64,000 nucleotides of DNA from Lewinellaceae bacterium (GTDB lineage: Bacteria > Bacteroidota > Bacteroidia > Chitinophagales > Saprospiraceae). The notes beneath the pieces were generated by a model, which did no database searches, was not told the origin of the DNA, and saw nothing but the letters and a program-made list of their open reading frames with translations. The DNA lies in NCBI GenBank assembly GCA_020636215.1, contig JACJYG010000004.1, forward strand, positions 1,302,001-1,366,000. The letters are read 5' to 3'. Position numbers and translations under genes: made by a program. Of this stretch, positions 7,520 to 17,173 are shown piece after piece. The stretch's first letter is position 1; the number at the start of each line of letters is the position of its first letter.

Positions 7520-9808
7520 TTAACCACCTGTCTCCACCGAAATTTGGTAGTTGCGCAGCTGTGTAAAATGGAGCAGCGACAGGAAACAAGCCAGGGTCGA
7601 TTCTGCGCCCTGGTTGCGGTTAGGGCCGTCGGCCTGCAGCCCGTCACGGCAACCGCCGGTTTTGTGGTCGTACAAGGGCGCGTTCATATCATTGCGCCCC
7701 AGGAACCATTCCAGACAGCATTGGGCATCATTGAACCACTTCGGATCGTTGGTAGCCTCATAAGCCTCCTGGCAGGCCTGGATCATGTTTAAAGCCTCAA
7801 TGGGTTGTTGATCGAAACGAGCTTTTTCGCCGTCCCGGGGATACCAGCCTTTATTCCCAACTGGAACGAAATGCCCTTTCGGGCTAGTCTGGATAGACAT
7901 CAGCCAGTCCAGGCTATGCAGCCCTGCCTGCAACATTTCATTGTTGCTCATTGACTGGCCGGATATTAAAAGCGCCTGGGAGACCTTGGCGTTGGCGTAA
8001 TTGACCGTTGATTCGATCCAGGGCCAAGCGGCACTGGCATTTTTCTGATATAACAACAGCAGTCTGTCGGCCAATATTTCCCGGATACGCCGCACCTCAC
8101 TGTCACCGCTTAAATGGCTCAGATAGGCGTGGATGCCCACCAGGGAAAAGGCCCAGCTTCTGGGAGAACGAAACGCCATCACCGCAGGCAGTGCTTTTTC
8201 AAACAAGACCTGCGCCATTGTCCGAATATCGTCCGATTCTGCCAGCGCCACTGCTTCTCCCAGCCCCCAGATTGCCCGGCCGTGGGAATCCTCCGCCCCT
8301 ACTTCTTCCAGCCACCGGCGGTCATAACCCATAAAATTGCGGAAGCGGCCGTTTTCTTCGTTAAAGGCATGGTCCAAAAAACTTAGATAAGTGCACGCCA
8401 GTTCGGTAAGCGCTCCACTGTCAGTCATAGTATCCTGCGCCATCATCACCGCGATCAGCGCCCTGGCGTTATCATCCGTGCAATAGCCATGATGGCGGTC
8501 GGGTACAATAAATTTGGCATGCTGCATCATACCGACATCGTCGGTAAGGCGGAGGATGTGAGCCAGCCTGGGCTGGGGCGCCTCATAAGTCGTTTCACGT
8601 TTTGTTCCGGGGAAGAGGACAGGCTTTGGTGAACATTCCCTTTCCCGTTTCACCTCGTCAAAAACTTCGAGATACCTTCGCGCAACTTCTTTCCAAACCA
8701 TACCGCGGCAGAAGGTGTAGGCCCGTTTGCGTATGGCGTGCCGCTCCACCTCATTGTTAAAAAGGTCGTTCACTTGTTCGGCCAGGGCTCCGGCGTCCTG
8801 AAAAGGAACGAGCCTGCCGCGGCCCTCGGCAAGCATCTCTTCAGCGTACCAATATGGAGTGGAAATAACTGCTTTTCCGCTTCCCAAAGCGTAGGCGAGC
8901 GTGCCCGAGACGGCCTGTTCCCGGTTCAGATAGGGGGTTACGTATAAATTGGCGGCCCCCAAAAATTCACACAATTCATTGAGGTCGACAAAACGATTGT
9001 GGAAAATCAGGTGCTCGGCAACGCCAAGTTCTTCCGCCAGATGCTGCAACGACTGCCGGTAAGCTTCTCCCTGTTCCTTCTTCACATGGGGATGTGTTGC
9101 ACCCAAAACGATATAAACAGCATCCGGGTGTTGTTTTACCACCGCCGGCAAAGCCTTGATCATGGTTTCAATCCCTTTCCCGGGAGAGAGCAGCCCAAAG
9201 GTCAGGATTACCCTGCGGCCTTCGACGCCGTATTTATCCTTGTAGTAATTGGGGTCGACAAATGGAATGTCCGGAATACCGTGATGGATGAATTCGATTT
9301 TCTCCGGGGCCACGCCATAGGCCTCCTGAAGAATTTTTTCCGAATGCCGGCTCATGACCACCAGCCGGTCGGACAATTGAACAATTCGTTTGGTAATAGC
9401 CATTTGGCCGGGAGTGGGGGACTGAATGACGGTGTGGAAAGTAGTCACCAGCGGCATTTGCAAGTTGCTCAGTAGATCCAGCACATGTGCGCCATTTTCG
9501 CCGCCAAAAATTCCAAACTCATGTTGAAGGCAAACGATATCCATCTGGTTCATATTCAGGAAATCCGCCGCCACCCGGTATTCCGCCAGCGCACGTTGAT
9601 TGACCTCGAAACGAACCTCCTTAGGATATCGGTATTCCTCCGGAACATCGTTCATGACCACTGCCCAGAGCTCGCTGGCAGGGTCCTCCCCGGCCAGGGC
9701 CGTCAATAAGTCCTTTGTAAAAGTAGCTATTCCACACTGGCGGGGAAGGTAATTTCCGATAAGGGCTATTTTACGCAGATAAGCATGATATGTTCCGGAC
9801 TGAAGCAT
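7520..9808 (-). CDS. Two-domain protein: GT4 glycosyltransferase fused to an alpha/alpha-barrel (six-hairpin glycosidase-like) domain
   Basis: A 762-residue protein. Residues 1 to about 390 are a GT-B fold GT4 transferase: N-terminal IALIGNYLPRQCGIATFT, FHTVIQSPTPGQM, the nucleotide-sugar region FGLLSPGKGIETMIKALP, and the acceptor/donor loop REQAVSGTLAYALGSGKAVISTPYW. Residues from about 410 to the end look like a six-hairpin alpha/alpha-barrel, with RLTDDVGMMQHA, YCTDDNARALIA, GRAIWGLGEA and aromatic-rich repeats ending in GAESTLACFLSLL. The pairing of such a fusion with a GH130 gene is recurrent in Bacteroidota as far as I recall. It is likely to make or remodel a mannose-type intracellular glycan; the sugar is inferred from the GH130 neighbour only. 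Confidence 0.85.
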   Translation of the reverse strand: MLQSGTYHAYLRKIALIGNYLPRQCGIATFTKDLLTALAGEDPASELWAVVMNDVPEEYRYPKEVRFEVNQRALAEYRVAADFLNMNQMDIVCLQHEFGIFGGENGAHVLDLLSNLQMPLVTTFHTVIQSPTPGQMAITKRIVQLSDRLVVMSRHSEKILQEAYGVAPEKIEFIHHGIPDIPFVDPNYYKDKYGVEGRRVILTFGLLSPGKGIETMIKALPAVVKQHPDAVYIVLGATHPHVKKEQGEAYRQSLQHLAEELGVAEHLIFHNRFVDLNELCEFLGAANLYVTPYLNREQAVSGTLAYALGSGKAVISTPYWYAEEMLAEGRGRLVPFQDAGALAEQVNDLFNNEVERHAIRKRAYTFCRGMVWKEVARRYLEVFDEVKRERECSPKPVLFPGTKRETTYEAPQPRLAHILRLTDDVGMMQHAKFIVPDRHHGYCTDDNARALIAVMMAQDTMTDSGALTELACTYLSFLDHAFNEENGRFRNFMGYDRRWLEEVGAEDSHGRAIWGLGEAVALAESDDIRTMAQVLFEKALPAVMAFRSPRSWAFSLVGIHAYLSHLSGDSEVRRIREILADRLLLLYQKNASAAWPWIESTVNYANAKVSQALLISGQSMSNNEMLQAGLHSLDWLMSIQTSPKGHFVPVGNKGWYPRDGEKARFDQQPIEALNMIQACQEAYEATNDPKWFNDAQCCLEWFLGRNDMNAPLYDHKTGGCRDGLQADGPNRNQGAESTLACFLSLLHFTQLRNYQISVETGG

Positions 9809-9947
9809 CCTGGATTAATCGTTTTTTTATATGCTGGTGGTACAGCATTCCAATGTTCCCTAATATACCAAAAAATCTGGTGGGGAGCAAGAATAACTGC
9901 ACCACACTGACAACAGTAGTACGCCCCTAATTTGATACCTTTACGAC

Positions 9948-10592
9948 ATGAAAGACTTGCTGGATCAACTAAGCGATTACTGTGAGGCCCACACCACGCC
10001 ACAGGCCGCCACGCTCTATGAACTGGAACGGGAAACCCACCTGAAAACACTGTCGCCGCAAATGCTTTCCGGGCATCTGCAGGGGCAGTTGCTGGCTTTC
10101 ATCAGTAAAATACATCGGCCGAAGACGATCCTGGAGATCGGCGCCTTTACGGGTTATGCCGCTATCTGCCTGGCGCAGGGGCTGCAGGAGGGGGGCCTGC
10201 TGCACACTATCGAAGTGAATGTGGAACTGGAGTACCTCATCCGGAAATACATTGCCCTGGCCGGGCTGAAAGATAAGATCGAACTACACATGGGGGATGC
10301 GCTGGAAATCATCCCCAAACTGGAAGGCAACTTCGACCTCGTGTTTATCGATGCCGGCAAACAAGACTATGCCGCCTTCTACCATCTGGTGATCGGCCGG
10401 ACCAATCCCGGCGGACTGATCATTGCCGACAATGTGTTGTGGAGCGGCAAGGTCGTCGCCAAAGACAGGGCGCAGGACCCCGACGCCGTCAGCCTTCATA
10501 ACTTTAACGAGATGGTCCAAAACGATCCCCGCGTCGAAAATATAATGTTGCCCATACGCGATGGCCTGCTCATCGCCCGCAGGTTGACGTAG
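9948..10592 (+). CDS. SAM-dependent O-methyltransferase, caffeoyl-CoA/catechol type
   Basis: A 214-residue class I methyltransferase of the O-methyltransferase 3 family. The SAM-binding glycine motif is LEIGAFTGYAA from residue 62, the acidic residue binding the SAM ribose lies in HTIEVN, GDALEII follows, and FIDAGKQDY (Asp135) is the divalent-metal-site motif of catechol-type enzymes. ADNVLWSGKV gives the remaining metal ligands. It methylates a hydroxyl group of a small acceptor in the cytoplasm; the acceptor is unknown. A TACCTTTA box at 9936-9943 differs from the Bacteroidota -7 box in one position and sits directly in front of the ATG. Confidence 0.9.
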   Translation: MKDLLDQLSDYCEAHTTPQAATLYELERETHLKTLSPQMLSGHLQGQLLAFISKIHRPKTILEIGAFTGYAAICLAQGLQEGGLLHTIEVNVELEYLIRKYIALAGLKDKIELHMGDALEIIPKLEGNFDLVFIDAGKQDYAAFYHLVIGRTNPGGLIIADNVLWSGKVVAKDRAQDPDAVSLHNFNEMVQNDPRVENIMLPIRDGLLIARRLT

Positions 10593-10752
10593 CTTCGAAA
10601 GTGGTACGATGCAGGCCGGTCGCTTCATCCTATCGTACATCGTACACCTCAGGGCTATTAAACAGCTGTACACCGTACGCCATTTCGAAAAAAGATCAGC
10701 GCATTAGGATTGAAAACCAATGTCATGTGCTTAAAATAACGGATTAAATTAA

Positions 10753-11703
10753 ATGGATAACCAATCCCTATACCGAATCTTTTGCCAAGGCCTGCCCGAT
10801 CTGCCCATTTTCGCGGCGCCCTGGCACCTCGATGCCGTCTGTGAAGACGGGGCATGGGATGCCGCCATTGTGCATCACGGAGATCAGGTAGTGGCCGCCA
10901 TGCCTTATTTCCTCAAACGCAAAGGGCCGTTTCGTTACCTGTCTATGCCCCATTTCACCAAGTTCCTGGGGCCATTGCTGCTACCTGAATTCCGGGAGCT
11001 CAAGCTCGAGCACCAGCTTTACGATGAACTGATCCGACAATTGCCGGCCGTACACGCCATGAAACAGGATTTTCACCCTGGCTTCACCAACTGGCTGCCC
11101 TTCTATTGGCAAGGATTCCAGCAAACAACCCGATATACTTACCGGATCAGCCTGTCGGAAGGATTGGACAAAGTGATGGATGGTTTTAACCGCAACATCC
11201 GCCGCAACCTCAAAAAAGCGGAACAGGCCCTACGGGTACACCACGACCTCAGCCCGGAGCAATTCTACGAGATCAACCAAATGAGTTTTGCCCGGCAGGG
11301 CATTAATATTCCCTATTCCAAATCGCTTTTCCTGCGCCATGATACTGCATTGGCGGCCCACCAGTCCCGGCAGATCTTTTGCGCCGAAGACGCCCAGGGC
11401 CGCATTCACTCCGCCGCCTACCTCATCTGGGATGGGCAGTCCAGTTACTACCACCTCTCCGGCGACGATCCGGAGCTGCGGCAAAGCGGCGCCGGCATCC
11501 TGCTCATTTGGGAAGCCATCCGCTATACCCATGAGGTGCTTCATCTCCCTATCTTTGATTTCGAAGGCAGTATGATGCCGCAGATAGAGGCGATCCGCCG
11601 GCAGTTTGGGGCGCAGCAGACGCCGTACTTCAGGATTTGGAAGTATAATTCGGGAATTTACAGCTTGCTGGAATGGATTAACCAATATGCCAGGCGATCC
11701 TAA
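10753..11703 (+). CDS. GNAT/FemAB-like acyltransferase
   Basis: A 316-residue protein in two halves. The second half (from about residue 135) resembles the GNAT-like acyltransferase fold of FemAB/BioF2-type proteins: NRNIRRNLKKAEQ, AYLIWDGQSSYYHLSGDD, and the acyl-CoA or aminoacyl-tRNA binding segment RQSGAGILLIWEAIRYTHE, then FDFEGSMM. The first half carries PYFLKRKGPFRYLSMPHFTKFLGP, typical of the same group. Such proteins transfer acyl or aminoacyl groups to cell-surface sugars or peptides; which is not decidable here. Its stop overlaps the stop region of the convergent permease gene by four bases. Confidence 0.75.
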   Translation: MDNQSLYRIFCQGLPDLPIFAAPWHLDAVCEDGAWDAAIVHHGDQVVAAMPYFLKRKGPFRYLSMPHFTKFLGPLLLPEFRELKLEHQLYDELIRQLPAVHAMKQDFHPGFTNWLPFYWQGFQQTTRYTYRISLSEGLDKVMDGFNRNIRRNLKKAEQALRVHHDLSPEQFYEINQMSFARQGINIPYSKSLFLRHDTALAAHQSRQIFCAEDAQGRIHSAAYLIWDGQSSYYHLSGDDPELRQSGAGILLIWEAIRYTHEVLHLPIFDFEGSMMPQIEAIRRQFGAQQTPYFRIWKYNSGIYSLLEWINQYARRS

Positions 11704-12962
11704 TCGGCCATTTTTCTTAAAAGATAGGGCCGGCCAACTATTGCCAAAAGGATGAGGGTAAGGATGACAAGCAGCGGTATTGGCCTGTCCTGAAACTGTT
11801 GGTAGGAGGACAATAAAATCGCGATCAGACAGCCTACAGCGCCAATAAGGCAAATAAACCTGTATTTTACTTTTTGCAAATAGGCGATAACATTGACCGT
11901 ACCGAAAGTGATTAAGAAAATCAGGCTTGCGGCATCCACCAAAGCCCCTAATGACCCAATAGTGGCTAATATTGCCGCCAGGCCTGCAATAGTCAGAATA
12001 GCGTAGTAAGGGATGTTCGATTGGTTCTCTTTGGCCAGTAAATGCGGCAGGTCCTTCTTTTTAGCCACACTTTCCATCAACCTGCCGGTTGAAAACAGCG
12101 TAGCGTTAATAGCTGAACCGGTGGAAAAAGCGGCGGCGATGGTAACCAGGATCAGGCCGGCCATCCCCAAAGCCTGTTTGCCGGCTATGGATAAGGCTAC
12201 TTCTTCTTGTTGAATTAAAGTATCCGCACCGACCAGCATCGTAGCGCCGATTGCCACTAAAACATAAATAAATATCACGGCAATTACGGCTGAAATGGTC
12301 GCTTTGGGTAAGGTCTTATCCGGCTCTTTTATATCATCATAATCATAGGATAGCAACTGAAAGCCCTCATAGGCCATAAAAATAGTTGCCGCCCCGATGA
12401 TCGCAGAATACCAGGGTTTAGCTTCAATACCTGCCGTTAGCTGTTCCGGATTCCATTGGATAATTCCAAACACGGATAGCCCTAATAGGACAAATAATTT
12501 TCCCCAAACGGTAATGATCTCTACCCTCGAAGCATCTCCTACCCCCCTCAAATTCACTAAAGTCAATATGGCAATGATAGAGAAGGCCAGCACCCGGGGA
12601 AACCAGCTGCCCCAACCGAAAACATGCGCCACATAATGCCCAAATGTGAAGGCATATACAGATACCGTCAGGACATATCCCAGGATCAATACCCAGGATA
12701 GGCTTCCAGCTATCCCTTTATGATTAATTTCATTTAAGAAAGTGAAGGCGCCGCCACTTTCATGATATTTTATGGATAATTGACTGTAGCTATGGGCGGA
12801 AATTAATGCGATCAGCCCGGCAATAATAAAGCTCAGCCAGGCCCATTGTCCGGCGGTATTCACTATGACGCCAAGGACAGAGAAGATACCCCCACCCACC
12901 ATGCCTCCTACCGCCATGGACCAGGTGGCGTTAAAGCTCATTTTTTCGCTTTGCTTATTCAT
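11700..12962 (-). CDS. APC superfamily amino-acid permease
   Basis: A 420-residue inner-membrane transporter with about 12 hydrophobic helices and the APC signature at the start, SMAVGGMVGGGIFSVLGV, where the broken first helix binds the substrate backbone. A second typical stretch is FMAYEGFQLLSYDYDDIKEPDKTLPKA in helix 6 to loop 6. APC transporters of this shape take up or exchange amino acids or polyamines; the specificity is not visible. The gene faces the GNAT-like gene and overlaps its end by four bases. The 230 bases upstream up to the next minus-strand gene hold no convincing gene. Confidence 0.87.
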   Translation of the reverse strand: MNKQSEKMSFNATWSMAVGGMVGGGIFSVLGVIVNTAGQWAWLSFIIAGLIALISAHSYSQLSIKYHESGGAFTFLNEINHKGIAGSLSWVLILGYVLTVSVYAFTFGHYVAHVFGWGSWFPRVLAFSIIAILTLVNLRGVGDASRVEIITVWGKLFVLLGLSVFGIIQWNPEQLTAGIEAKPWYSAIIGAATIFMAYEGFQLLSYDYDDIKEPDKTLPKATISAVIAVIFIYVLVAIGATMLVGADTLIQQEEVALSIAGKQALGMAGLILVTIAAAFSTGSAINATLFSTGRLMESVAKKKDLPHLLAKENQSNIPYYAILTIAGLAAILATIGSLGALVDAASLIFLITFGTVNVIAYLQKVKYRFICLIGAVGCLIAILLSSYQQFQDRPIPLLVILTLILLAIVGRPYLLRKMAD

Positions 12963-13192
12963 TTATTTTTTCCCTTTCCGGTTCATGGCAAACGGCCTTG
13001 CTAAGAAGGATCACCCTAACCTACAAAGAAACTTCCAATTTTTCGGCCGGCTTTTTTCTCCTGTCCATTTGCTTCATCCGCTTATACATCACCTTTATTT
13101 TTGCTTTTCTCCTGATCATTCTCAGGCGGTTGATGGCGTGTCGGCGGTTTCTTTTTTTTCGGAATTGGTTTGGCATTTTTCACTATTATTAT

Positions 13193-13519
13193 TTATCCCG
13201 ATACTTCCGTACGGTCATAGATTTTTACTTCATTCAGGAATGTTAGTAGCGGCATATCCGCGTAGGCGCCATAAGAAGAAACAACAGTTCCTTTTTCGCC
13301 CCCTGCGCACGCAATGGCAAATACAACGGACATGTCGGCGGGGTTGCTCTCTCCTTCAAAACGATGATATTCCAGAATGCGAAGGTCCTCCGGGCGGTAG
13401 GCTTTACCGCTTTCGAGACACTTCAACATATTGTTTTCCAGCTTAAAGCTTCCTGTAAAGCCCTTTCTACTCAATTGATTGAGGGCTTCCAAAAGTGTTC
13501 TATAGCTCCTGGGTTTCAT
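13193..13519 (-). CDS. Conserved hypothetical protein (small family often mislabelled phosphoribosylpyrophosphate synthetase)
   Basis: A 108-residue cytoplasmic protein. The order of motifs (LLEALNQLSRKGF, YRPEDLRILEYHRFEG, SNPADMSVVFAIAC, GEKGTVVSSYGAYAD) matches a small family common in Bacteroidota that databases sometimes call phosphoribosylpyrophosphate synthetase. It has none of the motifs of that enzyme, so the label is probably wrong and function is unknown. The identification is from memory of the family. It lies 161 bases downstream of the Dps gene on the same strand. Confidence 0.65.
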   Translation of the reverse strand: MKPRSYRTLLEALNQLSRKGFTGSFKLENNMLKCLESGKAYRPEDLRILEYHRFEGESNPADMSVVFAIACAGGEKGTVVSSYGAYADMPLLTFLNEVKIYDRTEVSG

Positions 13520-13680
13520 AGCAGCAAAATTTTTGTTTGATAAAATAAGCCCCCAAAATTCTGTAGTCCATCGAACATTATGCTATCCCGCCACTTGGGC
13601 GTTACAACCATTCAGTTGTTGATTACTAAAGAATAATTGGCGGCTTATTGATATGGAATTTTCCATTAAGGTATGGCTGC

Positions 13681-14169
13681 TTATGCCGAAGCGAGTTCTA
13701 CTTTCCGGCTTGCCCATGCATCGAGCATCCAGGATTTTTTCTCCAGCTCGGAGAGGAACCCGCCGACCATATCAATTGTACCTTCATCGCCAGCCTGATC
13801 AGCTGCCTTGATCACATTTCTCATGCAATTGATCAGTACCTTGTGATTCTCGAGTACGATCATGACCATTTTATGGTCGTCCGTTTCTTTTTTCGCTTCC
13901 CGTACATTGGAAAGCTGCAGGTAATCGGACAGAGTGCTCATCGGCCGGCTGCGCAGGGTGAGAATGCGTTCCGCGATTTCATCGATCTTGATACGGGCAT
14001 CCGTGTAAAGTGCTTCGAATTGCGCATGCAGGTCGAAAAAATTTTCACCGGCTACATTCCAGTGAAAATTGCGAAGGTTTTGATAATATACCTGATAGTC
14101 GGCCAGTAACTGATTGAGGTTTTTTACAGTGGCGGACAGCTCATTGTTATTGAATCCGAGGTAATTCAT
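13681..14169 (-). CDS. dps: Dps family DNA-binding/ferritin-like protein
   Basis: A 162-residue four-helix ferritin-like protein. The Dps ferroxidase signature is present across helices: NFHWNVAGENFFDLHAQFE followed by YTDARIKIDEIAERI, with His, Asp and Glu residues in the usual spacing for the inter-subunit iron site. Dps forms a dodecamer that oxidises ferrous iron with peroxide and protects DNA in stress or starvation. The N-terminus is short and not very basic, so direct DNA binding is uncertain. The gene is followed by 161 bases with no visible gene and then the small conserved protein. Confidence 0.92.
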   Translation of the reverse strand: MNYLGFNNNELSATVKNLNQLLADYQVYYQNLRNFHWNVAGENFFDLHAQFEALYTDARIKIDEIAERILTLRSRPMSTLSDYLQLSNVREAKKETDDHKMVMIVLENHKVLINCMRNVIKAADQAGDEGTIDMVGGFLSELEKKSWMLDAWASRKVELASA

Positions 14170-14370
14170 TATTGAATTAAAATTTTGGTTAGAAAATAAT
14201 TGCCCGATTGCGTATGCCCGAAATTTGACCTTTCAAGAGCATTAATCCTGCAAGCTAATGGTGGCGCTTGCACCGGCAATTTGGAAAGATTACTTACTAA
14301 TACAACAGGCTTATTCCCGCCGATGTTCGATCTGTCCCGGCAGAACCTTAATCATTAACGGATCAACCAA

Positions 14371-17070
14371 CTATCCTTTCCGAACATCAACCGCCACCAC
14401 TTTGTATTCCGGGCAATCCGCCTCGCTATCCAGCACATCGCTTGTGATCTGGTTGACGAGTATTTCCGGAAAGTGAAAGGTAGTGCTCAATATGCCCGGC
14501 TTGACCATATCCGTAACCCGGACGCGAATGAATGCCTCTCCGCGTGCAGAACAAAGCAACACTTTTTCCCCATCTATTATGCTCCGGCTTTGAGCATCTT
14601 CCGGATGGATAAGCAGCAGGTCTTCGCCGAGGATGTCCGTATCCTGGGTGCGGCGGGTCATGGAGCCGCTGTTGTAGTGCTCCAGTCCACGGTTGGTAGT
14701 TAGTATAAAAGGATAGTCTTCGCCGTATTTTTCCAGTTCCCGGCTTTCTTCGAAGCTGATATAGGAAAGCCGCCCTTTTCCCAGTTTAAAGGATTCGGTA
14801 TGCAGCACCTGTGTATCCGTGCCGTCTTCGGCGACCGGCCATTGCAAGCCGTTCCGGCCCAGGCGTTCCCAATGGACACCCCGGAAGAAAGGCACAACCT
14901 GCGATATCTCCTCCAGCAAAGTGGCAGGGTCATAGGTCAGTTGCGGATAGCCCATCCGGTTCATGATATCGGTGATAATCTCCCCATCGGGTTTGGCGCC
15001 CGGCAATGGGTCCACTACGCGGTTGACGCGCTGAATGCGGCGCTCGCCATTGGTGAAAGTGCCGGACTTCTCAAAGAAGGAAGCGGCAGGAAGGATGACA
15101 TCGGCGTAGCTGGCCGTTTCGGAATAGAACAGTTCCTGCAGGATAAACAAGTCGAGCTGCTGCAGGGCAGCCCGGACTTTATCGGAGTTGGGCTCTGTTT
15201 GCACCACATCTTCCCCCATGATCCAAAGTGCTTTGAGCTTTCCTGCTTCGGCTGCTTCAAACATCCTGGGGATGGTATAGCCGGGTTCGGAAGGCAGGCT
15301 CACGCCATATATTGCCTCGTAGGTTTGGCGAAGTTCCGGGTTTCGCACATCCATGTATCCGGGCCCGAGGTTGGGTTGCACGCCCATATCAGCGGCGCCC
15401 TGTACATTGTTCTGCCCCCGCAGCGGATTGACCCCTACCCCCCTGCGCCCGATATTGCCGGTGATCATGGCCAGGCTGGCGACCAGCATGACCCCAAAAG
15501 TTCCCTGATAGTGTTCGGTAACCCCCAGCCCATGGAAACTCATGGCGTTGGGCGCAGTAGCATAGGCCAATGCCGCTTCCCGCACCAATTTCCTGTCCAC
15601 CCCACAAATGTTTTCCATTTCTATGATATCCATCGCAAGGATGTTGCGGCGCAGCTCCTCAAAGCCTTCCGTCCGTTTTTCGATAAACGCCTGGTCTTCC
15701 TGCTTTTCTTTCAGAATGTAGTAGATCATCATGTTCAACAGGGCCACATTTGTTCCGGGGCGAAGTTGCAGATGATAGGTAGCATGGCGCGCCAGCTCCG
15801 TTCGCCGCGGGTCCACTACGATGAGCGTTTTACCCTTCATGGCCTGCTGCTTGATCCGGGCTCCGGTTACCGGATGGGCCGTGGTGGGGTTGGCGCCTAC
15901 GACCAGGATACAATCTGTGTATTGAAGGTCCGCAATAGAGTTCGTGGCGGCGCCGGTACCGAAAGTGCGTTGCATGCCCAAAGCAGTTGGAGCATGGCAA
16001 ATACGGGCGCAGCCGTCAATGTTGTTCGTGCCAATAACGGCGCGGATGAATTTCTGCATCAGGTAATTTTCCTCGTTCGTACAACGGGAGGAAGAAATGC
16101 CGGCAATGGCGTCGGGGCCATATTCTGTCTTGATGGCCGTCAGTCGTTCCGCAATGTAATCATAGGCCTCATTCCAGCTCACTTCTTCCAGTTGCCCGTT
16201 GCGGCGGATCATGGGGGAGCGAAGCCGGTCGGGATGGTTATAGAAGCGGAAGGCATAGCGCCCTTTCACACAGGTATGGCCATGGTTGGCGGCCGCATCT
16301 GTTGGTGCGCTGATGCTCAAAATGGTGTTGTCTCGTTTGGCTACTTCCAGATTGCAGCCTACACCGCAATAGGTGCAGACCGTTCGCACCGTGTCAGTGG
16401 CGCTTTTGGCGGCAGGTTGAAAAATATCGGAGATGGCCGCCGTAGGACAGGCTTGGACACAAGCGCCGCAGGATACACAATAGGAATCCGCAAAGGAGGT
16501 ATCCATGCCCTTGATGATGTGGTTGTCGAAACCCCGGCCCGCCATGCTGAGTACGAATTCGCCCTGCACCTCGTCGCAGGCGCGCACGCATTGATAGCAG
16601 TTGATACACTTGGAAAGATCGGTACGCAGATAGGTATGGCTTTCGTCTTTGGGCCGGTCAAGATGATTCCTGCCCTGGGGGTAGCGCACTTCGCGGATCC
16701 CCACCCGGGCGGCTACATCCTGCAGCTCGCAGCGGCCATTGGCTTCGCAGGTCAGGCAGTCAAGGGGGTGATCGGTCAGGATCAGCTCCACGATATTGCG
16801 GCGAAGGCGTTGGATGCTGTCCGTATCGGTGAAAATGTGCACGCCCTCCGACACCGGAGTATGACATGCCGCCACTGTTTTCAGGGCGCCATTGCCCGCC
16901 CGCGCCACCTCTACGCTGCAGAGCCGACAAGAACCAAAGGGCTCCAGAAGCGGATTGTCGCAAAGGGTAGGTATATAATTTTTACCCAGATGGCGGCGAA
17001 TGAAATTGAGGATCGTTTCACCGTCCTGTATCTCATGAGCTTTATCGTTGATGAAGGCTACTTTATTCAT
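14371..17070 (-). CDS. NAD-linked formate dehydrogenase, molybdopterin catalytic (alpha) subunit, Cys type
   Basis: An 899-residue cytoplasmic subunit with NuoG-like N-terminal domains. A [2Fe-2S] domain (Cys37, Cys48, Cys51, Cys69) is followed by a His/Cys cluster region (HPLDCLTCEANGRCELQ), two [4Fe-4S] motifs (CINCYQCVRAC and CVSCGACVQACP), then the Mo-bisPGD part starting with CTYCGVGC, which binds another cluster. The active-site motif is CARICHAPT, with Cys358 in place of selenocysteine as metal ligand and the adjacent His. It oxidises formate to CO2 and passes electrons through its clusters to the NuoEF-like subunit encoded 103 bases upstream. The C-terminal MopB domain ends in the usual NQIT region. 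No tat signal is seen. Confidence 0.93.
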   Translation of the reverse strand: MNKVAFINDKAHEIQDGETILNFIRRHLGKNYIPTLCDNPLLEPFGSCRLCSVEVARAGNGALKTVAACHTPVSEGVHIFTDTDSIQRLRRNIVELILTDHPLDCLTCEANGRCELQDVAARVGIREVRYPQGRNHLDRPKDESHTYLRTDLSKCINCYQCVRACDEVQGEFVLSMAGRGFDNHIIKGMDTSFADSYCVSCGACVQACPTAAISDIFQPAAKSATDTVRTVCTYCGVGCNLEVAKRDNTILSISAPTDAAANHGHTCVKGRYAFRFYNHPDRLRSPMIRRNGQLEEVSWNEAYDYIAERLTAIKTEYGPDAIAGISSSRCTNEENYLMQKFIRAVIGTNNIDGCARICHAPTALGMQRTFGTGAATNSIADLQYTDCILVVGANPTTAHPVTGARIKQQAMKGKTLIVVDPRRTELARHATYHLQLRPGTNVALLNMMIYYILKEKQEDQAFIEKRTEGFEELRRNILAMDIIEMENICGVDRKLVREAALAYATAPNAMSFHGLGVTEHYQGTFGVMLVASLAMITGNIGRRGVGVNPLRGQNNVQGAADMGVQPNLGPGYMDVRNPELRQTYEAIYGVSLPSEPGYTIPRMFEAAEAGKLKALWIMGEDVVQTEPNSDKVRAALQQLDLFILQELFYSETASYADVILPAASFFEKSGTFTNGERRIQRVNRVVDPLPGAKPDGEIITDIMNRMGYPQLTYDPATLLEEISQVVPFFRGVHWERLGRNGLQWPVAEDGTDTQVLHTESFKLGKGRLSYISFEESRELEKYGEDYPFILTTNRGLEHYNSGSMTRRTQDTDILGEDLLLIHPEDAQSRSIIDGEKVLLCSARGEAFIRVRVTDMVKPGILSTTFHFPEILVNQITSDVLDSEADCPEYKVVAVDVRKG

Positions 17071-17173
17071 TGACAGGCATTTTGCATTATAAAAAACAGG
17101 GGCTGTTCAAAAAAGTGGATCAAATTTAGAAGCAGGTGTTCGAGAAGCGAGTGTTTGAGGGACTCTGGGTAAC

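Noticed and set aside
12998..13246. A plus-strand hydrophobic open frame of 82 residues.
   Set aside because: It overlaps the conserved minus-strand gene, has skewed composition from T-rich DNA and no family features.
14800..17073. A very long open frame (757 residues) antisense to the formate dehydrogenase alpha gene.
   Set aside because: The minus-strand gene has all family motifs over its full length; the antisense frame is a by-product of GC-rich codon usage.
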